From the NCBI GenBank assembly GCA_900756495.1, contig CAAEKI010000017.1, positions 1 through 15,370 on the forward strand: 15,370 bases of DNA. Direction: 5' to 3'. The notes beneath the pieces are model-generated. The model did no database searches. It was not told the DNA's origin and saw only the letters and a program-made list of their open reading frames with translations. The translations under genes and the position numbers were made by a program. The stretch comes from an uncultured Oscillospiraceae bacterium (lineage in GTDB: Bacteria > Bacillota > Clostridia > Oscillospirales > Oscillospiraceae). Each line of letters opens with the position of its first letter. The first letter of the stretch is position 1. Of this stretch, positions 1 through 5,821 are shown piece after piece.

Positions 1-10
1 AAACGGACAC
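1..10 (-). CDS. Start of an unidentified gene running off the left edge
   Basis: Only the first three codons (GTG TCC GTT) lie inside the window. On the minus strand a consensus AAGGAGG site (rc of 18-24) stands 7 nt before the GTG. Just upstream is a 6-bp inverted repeat, GGATAC-N4-GTATCC (25-40), which could be an operator or a leader hairpin. No product can be named. The call rests only on the quality of the ribosome binding site and on the minus-strand direction of the genes upstream. Confidence 0.4.
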
Positions 11-96
11 GGCGATACCTCCTTGGATACCGCCGTATCCTTAAAAAAGGGCGACTTTACCACACCCTCCGTTGATCCATTTTTTCAAAAGGAAAA

Positions 97-130
97 CGGC
101 GGCTTGAAATATGATATTTCAAAACCGCCG
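97..130 (-). terminator. Hairpin terminator after the left minus-strand gene group
   Basis: The outer arms CGGCGG (97-102) and CCGCCG (125-130) enclose inner arms TTGAAATAT (104-112) and ATATTTCAA (114-122), giving a long stem with small bulges. Read on the minus strand it is followed by TTTTCCTTTT, so it fits an intrinsic terminator for the genes that end at 251 and 477. Confidence 0.55.
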
Positions 131-250
131 ATTGATTTTAGCACGCAAAATCGTCATTGAATGGCGGTTTCATGTGTTCGGATTTATGGATCACTCCTGC
201 TTGGCTAATCGTTTTTGGCAAACGCAAAGCCAGCACAGGCCCCAACCATA
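131..250. other. Short non-coding spacer
   Basis: I see no convincing gene here. In-frame reading beyond the 251 stop gives a 19-residue Cys-rich tail before the next stop, and a second tiny minus-strand reading frame ends MKPPFNDDFAC. Neither has a good ribosome binding site. They may be scraps of decayed accessory genes. Confidence 0.3.
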
Positions 251-442
251 TTAGGCCGAATATTTCCAAGATATAAATGCAAGAATACCGCAGATTACAG
301 CAACTCCGACGCAAACGACTCTCGCAATATTGCTCAAATCCAAGAAGCCGCTTCCCGGACCTGTAATAGCACAGGCGATTGCTAAAATGGTTATAAGAGC
401 AAAAGCGATACTAATGACTTTCAGAATGATACCTTTTTTCAC
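251..442 (-). CDS. Small two-helix membrane protein, unknown function
   Basis: A 63-residue protein starting at GTG, with AAAGGGGTG placed 8 nt upstream. Two hydrophobic stretches, about residues 6-28 and 41-60, are separated by a short polar loop containing GPGSGF, so it is predicted to sit in the cytoplasmic membrane as a helical hairpin. It starts 34 nt after the end of the 39-codon fragment at 477-596, in the same direction, so the two may share a transcript. I recognise no family. It may be an accessory protein of the gene whose tail survives at 477-596, but nothing in the sequence proves this. Confidence 0.55.
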   Translation of the reverse strand: MKKGIILKVISIAFALITILAIACAITGPGSGFLDLSNIARVVCVGVAVICGILAFISWKYSA

Positions 443-476
443 GCAATTACACCCCTTTGCCTAATTCTAATATTGT

Positions 477-596
477 TCATGGAATATCAATTTGCGTGTT
501 TCCGATTCGAATTGCAGCTACCTCGTCGATGTTAATAGGGATTCTCCATTGATATGAACAAGCTAATGTAACATCATCTGCAAGAACATAAGCCAT
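477..596 (-). pseudogene. 3' fragment of an unrelated gene fused behind the broken methyltransferase
   Basis: This 39-codon frame opens at an ATG formed by methyltransferase codons (ACA AAT GGC read one base out of frame). Its apparent Shine-Dalgarno, AGGGAGG, is also methyltransferase coding sequence. Only the residues after MA look native: YVLADDVTLACSYQ...IDEVAAIRIGNTQIDIP. The closing DEVxxIRIGxTxI(D)IP pattern resembles the last strands of sigma-factor-linked membrane proteins such as DUF4179, which is a weak resemblance from memory. It overlaps the methyltransferase frame by 23 nt. The simplest reading is the 3' remnant of a gene joined by deletion or recombination to the methyltransferase. 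It could be expressed as a 39-residue peptide because the join supplies an initiation site. Confidence 0.5.
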
Positions 597-921
597 TTGT
601 CGCCTCCCTCATTTCACGGATAATGCGGATGGCTTGAAAGAACAGGCTGGACTTTTCTCCCGCAAGCCCCTTGCGGTTGCCGATCTGCGAGAGATTTTGA
701 CACGGTGAGCCAAAGGTGATGATATGGACGGGCGGGAGATCCCGCCCGTCCAGCTTTGTCACATCCCCCAAGTGTTCCATATCGGGAAAGTGGCGCGTGG
801 TGATGGAGATAGGGGCTTTTTCAATCTCGCTTGCCCATACTGGCTCAATGCCGCAGCGCACCGCCGCCAAGGGGAACATGCCGATCCCGTCAAACAGGCT
901 CCCCAGCCGGAGCGCCGTCAT
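574..921 (-). pseudogene. C5-cytosine DNA methyltransferase, N-terminal third only (broken)
   Basis: The 115 residues begin MTALRLGSLFDGIGMFPLA, the S-adenosylmethionine-binding motif I of Dcm/HhaI-type m5C methyltransferases. They continue to GSPCQNLS (residues 71-78), motif IV with the catalytic Cys74. The family usually runs 300-450 residues. Here motif VI (ENV), motif VIII (QxRxR), the target-recognition domain and motifs IX-X are all missing. Homology appears to hold through REATNG (105-110), after which the frame reads LCSCR and stops, so the enzyme should be inactive. It begins 1 nt after the end of the DUF4406/DUF7768-like gene, as expected for a coupled pair in ICE-type elements. Motif identification is solid; the exact breakpoint is inferred. 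Confidence 0.85.
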
Positions 922-922
922 C

Positions 923-1264
923 TTATCTGCGCCCCTGTCCCTTGACGGTCAAAATGCCCTCAAGGGTGGTGGCGGTGATCCCGAGCCGCTGGGCAACAGC
1001 GATGTCGTTCTTCATGGCCTCGGTGACGGTATGCCCGCACACTACCAGCACATGAGAACGGCGGAGCAGGTCACGCCCCATGTCGATGCCGCTCTTATGT
1101 TCCTCGGGAATGGCATCATTGAGGAAAAGGGGCTGATAGAGCGTCGGGCAGATAGGCGAAAAGCCCGCCTCATATACCGTGCGGCAATACTGCGCCGCCA
1201 GCTTTGCGTTTTCGTGGTCGCTGCCGCACCATGCGGCGGTAACATACGCGAGGGGTCGTTTCAT
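923..1264 (-). CDS. DUF4406/DUF7768-like protein (deoxyribosyltransferase-like fold)
   Basis: 113 residues starting MKRPLAYVTAAW, with GGAGG 9 nt before the ATG. It resembles the small DUF4406/DUF7768 proteins of Bacillota phages and conjugative elements, which are thought to adopt a nucleoside 2-deoxyribosyltransferase-like fold. Supporting features are the N-terminal beta strand PLAYVTAAWCG, the central FSPICPTLYQPLFL block, and SHVLVVCGHTVTEAMKNDIAVAQRLGI, which matches the 'xxDVVVxxG.S.GmxxEi..A...G' pattern of that fold. Substrate is unknown. It lies immediately upstream of the broken C5 methyltransferase with a 1-nt gap, so the two were probably translated together. One possibility is a role in nucleotide or base chemistry linked to DNA modification, but that is inference. 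Confidence 0.65.
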   Translation of the reverse strand: MKRPLAYVTAAWCGSDHENAKLAAQYCRTVYEAGFSPICPTLYQPLFLNDAIPEEHKSGIDMGRDLLRRSHVLVVCGHTVTEAMKNDIAVAQRLGITATTLEGILTVKGQGRR

Positions 1265-1544
1265 TGTAAAATACCTCCAATTCTATAATGTAGTGGGTCA
1301 GCCCAAACCCCACGCCCTTTCCCATTCTTGGGAAAGGGGGCGGCTCTGGAGGATATACCCCCGCCGCTTGCCGGAGAAAAAGCATAGCCGGGACAGGCGG
1401 TCAAGGGCTGGCCGCTGAAAACAGCGGTGCGATGCACCCTTGACAGCCCGCTCCCGGCCATGCTGGAATACGGGTGGCGACGGGGGATATAACCACAAGA
1501 GCCATCCGGGGAAACGAAAGACCTCGGGACAAAAAGTCCCAAGG
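1265..1544. other. Structured spacer between parB and the DUF4406/DUF7768-like gene
   Basis: No credible gene lies in these 280 bases, but they are rich in secondary structure. There is a perfect 9-bp stem with a 6-nt loop (CCCTTTCCC 1315-1323, GGGAAAGGG 1330-1338). A nested structure has outer arms GTCAAGGG (1400-1407) and CCCTTGAC (1437-1444) and an inner stem CCGCTG-AAAA-CAGCGG (1412-1427). A palindrome GGGAC-N5-GTCCC lies at 1526-1540, just past the parB stop. None has a clear T tract. The spacer could carry a replication, transfer or partition site, or mRNA-processing structures. Confidence 0.5.
1521..1542. repeat. 22-nt repeat copy A, containing GGGAC-N5-GTCCC
   Basis: These 22 bases occur again, exactly and in inverse orientation, at 2517-2538 inside parB. 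The core is a 5-bp inverted repeat around AAAAA. Copy A sits 3-24 nt beyond the parB stop codon on the minus strand. The copies are about 1 kb apart in opposite orientation, so they could be paired protein-binding sites or a duplicated piece of parB. Confidence 0.7.
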
Positions 1545-2960
1545 TCACTTTTCCAAATCGGCTTTCTTTTCAGGCTTGCCCAGCTCGGGCGGCTGCTTGG
1601 CCTTCCAGTCATCCAGCAGAGAAATGATCTTGTCCTTCATTTCTCTCGGGGACTTGTCCTTGCCAAAATACTTTTCCAGTTCCGCACTATTGATGATCAC
1701 CTTGTCTACCTCCTTTTTTTCCTGCGACAGAATACCGTCGATCACATCGCCGTTGAGTTTGCCGTCCTTGTCCAGCTCCCGCATTTTCTGTGCCTGCGAC
1801 AGCGAGGGCGAGGACTGCTGCCCCTCAATGGATACGGCGATATACCTCTGATTTTTGGGGCGGATGAATGAGATCTCCACCGCCGGGGTGAACGCCAGCT
1901 TTTTCTCGTCTACCATTGCCTGCAAGTCCGGCACAAGCTCGGTCAGACGGATATACCGCTGCACCTGCTTGTAGTTCATGCCGTTGCGATCTCCCACGAC
2001 CTGCGTGGAGCGTTTTCCGGCGTCCTTGTCCTCCTCGCCGGGGCGAGAGCCTTGGTGCTTGATGGCCTCCACCTGCATTTTCAGCGACTGCGCCTTTTCC
2101 GTAGGCAAAATACGCTCACGGTGGCGAAGGTTGTCATCCGTCATAGCGAGGATGGCCTCATCGTCCGTCATGTTACGGACGATACACGGCATATTCGCAA
2201 ATCCGGCAAGCTCGCTTGCCCGCTGGCGGCGGTGGCCTGCAATGATCTCATAGCCGCCATCCTCGCGGGGACGAACAAGGGCGGGCTGATTAACGCCTGC
2301 CGCCTTGACCGACTCCACAAGCCCTTGCATCTCCGCATCGTCCCGAACGCCAAAGGGGTGATTTTTGAACGGATGCAGATCGGACAGGTTGAGATAGACG
2401 ATCTCCTCTTTTACCGGTCGAGTGGCATCACGGGGCACAGATGGCTCCGGCGTGACCTCCGCACCGGCGAGAGCGCCGCCCTTATCCACGGCAGGCTTCT
2501 CCGGGGCAACCTTACTTTGGGACTTTTTGTCCCGAGGTTTGGGCTGCTTTGCCTTATCGGGAGCGGCCTTGCCATCCTTGGGCGGTCGGCCTCTGCCGGG
2601 TTTGGCGGTCTTGTCCTTTTCCGTGGGCAGCTTCTGCTTGAGCGCCTTTTTCTCGTCCTTGGCCGCCTCGTCACGGGCGGCGGCAAAATCCACCACCTTG
2701 CCGGAATGTGCCGGGGCGGGTGCATCCTTGTCCAGGGGTGCCGTCTGCTGGGCCTTCTTTTCGGGTTTGGGCTGTTCGGGAGTAGCAGAGCCGGGGTACT
2801 CCGGGACAGCGGGCTCCGCTTTATCCGCAGGAACTGTCTTTTCAACCGGGACAGGATCTGTCACAATAGGCTCAGCCTTATCGGGAGCAGACTGCTCCAG
2901 CGCGGTGGCGGCGGTGGGCATTCCCACCTCGATGCTGATATTCTTTTTATCGTCTGACAC
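1545..2960 (-). CDS. parB: ParB/Spo0J-type partition protein of an integrative element, with long N-terminal extension
   Basis: 471 residues from GTG, with AAGGAGG 8 nt upstream. Residues 1-185 are low-complexity, rich in Pro, Lys, Ala and Glu, and contain an AT-hook-like GRGRPPK (122-128). Residues about 186-275 are the ParB N-terminal (ParB/Srx) domain, with AGHRRQRASEL at 241-251 carrying the GxRR nucleotide-binding motif. Residues 283-345 form the helix-turn-helix region ending GMNYKQVQRYIRLTELVP, followed by a C-terminal part (about 415-456) that may dimerise. ParB proteins bind centromere-like sites and use CTP hydrolysis to slide and spread. The family member here is of the ICE type, but no parA is next to it, and upstream lies an oppositely oriented cargo unit. 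It may act in element maintenance or as a DNA-binding regulator. Confidence 0.92.
   Translation of the reverse strand: MSDDKKNISIEVGMPTAATALEQSAPDKAEPIVTDPVPVEKTVPADKAEPAVPEYPGSATPEQPKPEKKAQQTAPLDKDAPAPAHSGKVVDFAAARDEAAKDEKKALKQKLPTEKDKTAKPGRGRPPKDGKAAPDKAKQPKPRDKKSQSKVAPEKPAVDKGGALAGAEVTPEPSVPRDATRPVKEEIVYLNLSDLHPFKNHPFGVRDDAEMQGLVESVKAAGVNQPALVRPREDGGYEIIAGHRRQRASELAGFANMPCIVRNMTDDEAILAMTDDNLRHRERILPTEKAQSLKMQVEAIKHQGSRPGEEDKDAGKRSTQVVGDRNGMNYKQVQRYIRLTELVPDLQAMVDEKKLAFTPAVEISFIRPKNQRYIAVSIEGQQSSPSLSQAQKMRELDKDGKLNGDVIDGILSQEKKEVDKVIINSAELEKYFGKDKSPREMKDKIISLLDDWKAKQPPELGKPEKKADLEK
2517..2538. repeat. 22-nt repeat copy B, inside parB
   Basis: Exact inverse copy of 1521-1542. It encodes part of PRDKKSQSK, residues 142-150 of ParB, in the disordered extension where protein sequence constraint should be low. 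That placement would allow a DNA site to be embedded in the gene. Confidence 0.7.
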
Positions 2961-3099
2961 TTAAAAACCTCCTTCGTCGTGAAATGAAAAAAGCCAGCCC
3001 GATGGCTGACAGCAGATAGAAAGATCCCTCCTTTCAGATGGTGGTATATAAAAACACTGCCCATAGTCTCATTTGAACAGCGTTTAGGGCAGAATTTTG

Positions 3100-3128
3100 T
3101 CGACACATTAACCATTTTGTGATATAAT
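3100..3128 (+). promoter_or_regulatory. Sigma-A-type promoter for the cargo unit
   Basis: TCGACA (3100-3105, five of six matches to TTGACA), a 17-nt spacer, then a perfect TATAAT (3123-3128). Transcription would start near 3135, giving a leader of about 100 nt before the gene at 3237. Confidence 0.6.
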
Positions 3129-3193
3129 AAAAATAAAGTTTTTGTTGTTTTTGCAGAAAGTATGACACAAACGTGCAAATGAAAACAACTATA

Positions 3194-3225
3194 CTCCTAA
3201 GTATGTAGATGTATTTACTTAGGAG
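3194..3225 (+). promoter_or_regulatory. Perfect 10-bp inverted repeat that includes the Shine-Dalgarno
   Basis: CTCCTAAGTA (3194-3203) pairs exactly with TACTTAGGAG (3216-3225) across a 12-nt loop. The right arm is part of the AGGAGG ribosome binding site of the gene at 3237. As RNA it would hide the site; as DNA it could be a repressor operator. Confidence 0.65.
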
Positions 3226-3236
3226 GTGAGATTTAG

Positions 3237-3491
3237 TTGAAAGGGGACAGTAATTTCATGTTTACAAGAGATGATAACCTTAAAGCAATCTATTCCTCGG
3301 ACTTAGACTCTTTTTTAGAAAAGCTTGGTCTTGCTGAAAAGTTTAATCAAGGGAAACTCGTCTGTAGATATTGCAAATGTATGATTACAAAAGAAAGCCT
3401 TTATGCAATCGTACCAGCAGGTGATACAACTGATTTTTGCTGCAATCAACCGGAGTGTGTGCTTTCTCTTTCTGAGGAGGCGAAAAAATGA
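3237..3491 (+). CDS. Cys-rich mini-protein, first gene of an unrecognised two-gene unit
   Basis: 84 residues from TTG at 3237, chosen because AGGAGGTGAG lies 6-10 nt upstream. An in-frame ATG at 3258 (MFTRDDNLK, preceded by AAAGGGG) is a reasonable alternative start. Cysteines at 43, 46, 48, 68, 69 and 74 (LVCRYCKC ... DFCCNQPEC) suggest a zinc-binding ribbon or treble-clef-like site. The N-terminal half is polar and probably helical. The stop overlaps the next gene's start as ATGA, implying translational coupling. The gene is AT-rich compared with parB and the downstream chromosome, consistent with recent acquisition. I do not recognise a family. It could be a small regulator, antitoxin or accessory subunit of the membrane-anchored partner. 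Confidence 0.75.
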   Translation: MKGDSNFMFTRDDNLKAIYSSDLDSFLEKLGLAEKFNQGKLVCRYCKCMITKESLYAIVPAGDTTDFCCNQPECVLSLSEEAKK

Positions 3492-4540
3492 CATTTTGGG
3501 ATTTTCTGTGCGAATTTATTGAAAAAGGTGGGCTTGCTTGGACATTACTTGTAATAGCACTGGGCGGTGTTTTTTGGCTTATTGCCCATCCGCAAGTAGT
3601 AAAAGAGTGGAATGTTCAAATTACAATGTGGATTGCGGCAATAGCTCCCAAGAAAAGAAAGAGCGCCTTTGAAAAGCGTTTAAACTTAACTATTGACTCT
3701 GTAAAAACAAAATTTGATGAGTCTGCACCACCGCTTATGAAAAAGTTTTTACCTTATGACTTGAAAGTAGAATGGGTAGACGAGAATGAAACTCCTGAGT
3801 CTTTTTTTGACAATAATCAAGTTGTTGTATATGTTCATTCCTATAAAGATGAGTCCCAGCAGGTCATAGGAATTTTACACAGTTATTGCTCGAAAGGTTT
3901 TGCCCAAAAACCCAAAATCTATATGCCATCAAGTGTAAGTAAATCGTCAGATATGATCATTACGCAAAAATTGGCCCAATACGCAGGACATAATATTTAC
4001 GATTATTTTAACCGCGAATACATTCCCGAACTATTAAAAAAAGACAGAACTTTTGTGGCTGTTTTTGAAAAACTGCGAAAAATTGATACAGATGGACTCT
4101 TTCTTCCTGTACTGCTCAATGAAATAGATAAGTATGCAAATAGAATTTATCCTTCGGTTCCTTCTCAGGAGATAATGAACCCTATTATTCACCTTATGGA
4201 CTTTATTTATAATATTGTGGCTCGTGCACCTGGCGATCTTGTCCCTTTGACTTTTTGCGAGAATGAAATAAAAGTGAGAATTATCTTGGCTGTTTCCGAC
4301 TTCTCGTACTGCATTGACAAACCAGTTCAAGATGCTGAAGCAACCATCAAAAATCGAAGTGTAAATACCATCTATGTATTGGCAACCGGCTCAAAAATGA
4401 ATTTTGCAAAAGATATTGCTGATGCAATTTACAAGCAGAATCCTCAAGATGTATTTGAACCAATCGAAACAAATTATAAGAGGTATACAAAAACTCCCGG
4501 TGGGGCAGATTCCATTTGCTTTGAAATAAATCTCCGATAA
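3488..4540 (+). CDS. Membrane-anchored protein of unknown function, second gene of the unit
   Basis: 350 residues. A hydrophobic segment (about 16-33, GLAWTLLVIALGGVFWLI) is followed by a second amphipathic stretch (about 44-53) and a basic patch PKKRK (54-58), so the large C-terminal domain should face the cytoplasm. That domain mixes alpha and beta elements: strands QVVVYVHSY and KIYMPS, helices around 160-240, and a conserved-looking VRIILAVSDFSYC block. The last third (NTIYVLATGSKMNFAKDIADAIY) could be a Rossmann-like unit. I cannot match a known family or any catalytic motif. Its start overlaps the stop of the Cys-rich gene by 4 nt. The unit has its own promoter and strong terminator, the layout of a self-contained cargo module, and a defence or signalling role is possible but unproven. 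Confidence 0.8.
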   Translation: MTFWDFLCEFIEKGGLAWTLLVIALGGVFWLIAHPQVVKEWNVQITMWIAAIAPKKRKSAFEKRLNLTIDSVKTKFDESAPPLMKKFLPYDLKVEWVDENETPESFFDNNQVVVYVHSYKDESQQVIGILHSYCSKGFAQKPKIYMPSSVSKSSDMIITQKLAQYAGHNIYDYFNREYIPELLKKDRTFVAVFEKLRKIDTDGLFLPVLLNEIDKYANRIYPSVPSQEIMNPIIHLMDFIYNIVARAPGDLVPLTFCENEIKVRIILAVSDFSYCIDKPVQDAEATIKNRSVNTIYVLATGSKMNFAKDIADAIYKQNPQDVFEPIETNYKRYTKTPGGADSICFEINLR

Positions 4541-4714
4541 GGGAGTTTCTGTATGCTATATATTCAGATTTCATTATTGTGGCTGGCTTGTGAACTCATT
4601 TATAATGCTTGTATTGGAGGTAGACAGATTTTTAGAATAAATACCTCTTGCTGACTGCCAGCAAACCGTTGATATATCTGCGTTTTCTGAAATCCTATAA
4701 TTACACTCCGAACA

Positions 4715-4749
4715 AAAACGGGCATTTTCATAGAAAATGCCCGTTTTTT
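4715..4749 (+). terminator. Strong bidirectional intrinsic terminator after the cargo unit
   Basis: Arms 4715-4729 and 4733-4747 form a perfect 15-bp stem around CGGGCATTTTC, with a 3-nt loop, followed by T run 4744-4749. It lies about 175 nt past the stop of the membrane-anchored gene. Confidence 0.85.
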
Positions 4750-4933
4750 ATAACTTTTTGAAGGATATTATTCTCCTAAAACTTGCGCTACTACCAATGC
4801 CCGAAACGGCTACAAAGCGTCGGTGATGCGGCGGAGACTATCCACATCCACGGCGGAAAGACAGGGGGTCAATTTTTCCATGATCCTGCAAAATGCACTG
4901 AAAGCGGAGCTGCATATTTAACGGATGACAAAC

Positions 4934-4969
4934 AAAAGAGCGGAGACCGGGCGGTCTCCGCTCTTTTTT
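4934..4969 (-). terminator. Terminator of the hicAB operon
   Basis: Perfect 15-bp stem (4934-4948 with 4953-4967, core GCGGAGACC) and loop GGGC, with T tracts on both strands. It begins about 7 nt past the stop of the last hicB, so it fits an intrinsic terminator on the minus strand. A near-identical hairpin lies at 6107-6140. Confidence 0.85.
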
Positions 4970-4976
4970 GCTGTGC

Positions 4977-5360
4977 TCAGACATTCAACTGCTGCTTCAG
5001 TGCAGCTTGCAGGATGGCGGAGACGTTCAGCCCGGCCTCGTTGGCGGCAGCGTTCAGCCAAGACGGCAAGGTGACATTCCGCCGCACGGTGCGCTTTTCA
5101 TTGGCCCGGCGGTAGGCGACAAGGTCCACATCTACCAGTGACACAATGCCGCCGGCGGGACAATCCACGTGCTGACTGGGGGCGGGGAAGGGCTTTCCAT
5201 CGTCCTCCATATCGATCCCCACCAGGCCCATAGCATCACGGGCCATGGCGATAGCCTCCGCCAGATCTTCGCCTTGGGTATTGATCTCCAGATCCGGCAC
5301 GTAGGCCATATAACCGCCTGCCGGGTCCTCCGTAAAGATAACGGGATATACAAGTTTCAT
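4977..5360 (-). CDS. hicB: HicB-family antitoxin, second copy
   Basis: 127 residues, with AGAGGT 8 nt before the ATG. The N-terminal half starts MKLVYPVIFTEDPAGGYMAYVPDL and continues with the GEDLAEAIAMARDAMGL helix, the classic HicB partial RNase H-like fold that binds the HicA toxin. The C-terminal RRNVTLPSWLNAAANEAGLNVSAILQAALKQQL (about 93-125) is a ribbon-helix-helix-type DNA-binding region, expected to repress the operon. It follows another hicB after a 21-nt gap and is the last gene before the 4934-4969 terminator. The paired antitoxins share the domain order and the TLPxWLNAAA motif, but differ widely elsewhere, so this is an old duplication or a separate acquisition. Confidence 0.9.
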   Translation of the reverse strand: MKLVYPVIFTEDPAGGYMAYVPDLEINTQGEDLAEAIAMARDAMGLVGIDMEDDGKPFPAPSQHVDCPAGGIVSLVDVDLVAYRRANEKRTVRRNVTLPSWLNAAANEAGLNVSAILQAALKQQLNV

Positions 5361-5381
5361 GCGATTACCTCTTTTGCCTTA

Positions 5382-5783
5382 TCAGAGATGCAGCTGGGTA
5401 CGCAGGGCATCTTGCAGCACCTGAGAAAAGTTTACATTCCGCTCCAGCGCAGCGGCATTAAGCCAAGCGGGGAGGGTGACGGTGCGGTTGACGCTGCGGT
5501 TGACCCGTGCCAAGCGGACGGAGGGCATATACACATCCACAAGGACGGCCCGTTCGCCGTCCTCCAGCTTTACATCGGCCAGAGGGGTGGGGGCGGGGAT
5601 ATCCTCGCCGTCCTCCTCCAGTCCGCAGAGGACGCAGCCCAGCAGTTCCCGTGCGGACAGCAGCGCATCCGTATCGTCGGTGCCGCTGGTGGCAACATCC
5701 AAATCGGGGAAGGTGACGGCGATCTCCTGATCCGGAGCATAGCTAAAGACAGCGGGATAGAAATAGCGTTCGACCTGTTTCAT
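5382..5783 (-). CDS. hicB: HicB-family antitoxin, first copy (next to hicA)
   Basis: 133 residues, with AGGAGGT 7 nt before the ATG. The N-terminal domain reads YFYPAVFSYAPDQEIAVTFPDLDVATSGTDDTDALLSARELLG, the HicB pattern of strand, acidic FPDL turn and Ala-rich helix. The C-terminus, NRTVTLPAWLNAAALERNVNFSQVLQDALRTQL, is the ribbon-helix-helix-type DNA-binding end. The gene begins 38 nt after hicA stops, the usual toxin-then-antitoxin order. It is the likely cognate antitoxin by position, though the second copy could also bind HicA. Acting in the cytoplasm, HicB masks the HicA ribonuclease and represses transcription of the operon. Confidence 0.9.
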   Translation of the reverse strand: MKQVERYFYPAVFSYAPDQEIAVTFPDLDVATSGTDDTDALLSARELLGCVLCGLEEDGEDIPAPTPLADVKLEDGERAVLVDVYMPSVRLARVNRSVNRTVTLPAWLNAAALERNVNFSQVLQDALRTQLHL

Positions 5784-5821
5784 AAAATGACCTCCTATTC
5801 GAGTAAGTCAGGAGGTCTGGG

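Larger units (their letters stand above)
2961..3236. promoter_or_regulatory. Divergent control region between parB and the cargo unit
   Basis: On the minus strand, ahead of parB, there is a hairpin CAGCC-ATCG-GGCTG (2995-3008) followed by a run of six U (2987-2992). It resembles an attenuator or a terminator just before the parB ribosome binding site. Further upstream on the same strand is a second good Shine-Dalgarno, AAAGGAGGG (rc of 3026-3034), with no standard start codon behind it. On the plus strand there is a consensus-like promoter (3100-3128) and an inverted repeat overlapping the next ribosome binding site (3194-3225). Those are listed separately. Confidence 0.5.
4541..4976. other. 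Spacer spanning the junction from AT-rich cargo to GC-rich chromosome
   Basis: It contains two hairpin terminators, described separately. Between them (4780-4925) composition switches from AT-rich to GC-rich. On the minus strand an open stretch ends in a 23-codon frame (4810-4881, MEKLTPCLSAVDVDSLRRIT..) that reads like the tail of a protein, but it has only a weak ribosome binding site (AGGATC). It may be a remnant of a gene cut at the element boundary. No complete gene is visible. Confidence 0.45.

Noticed and set aside
2052..2957. Plus-strand open frames opposite parB
   Set aside because: Gly/Leu/Arg-rich shadows of the Pro/Lys/Ala-rich ParB codons. The ParB frame has motifs and a consensus ribosome binding site.
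1265..2960. Consensus parS site (TGTTTCACGTGAAACA-like)
   Set aside because: No such sequence is visible around parB. The GGGAC-N5-GTCCC repeats are different and are reported separately.
4034..4574. Minus-strand frames opposite the membrane-anchored gene
   Set aside because: No ribosome binding site and no domain; shadows of the 350-residue gene.
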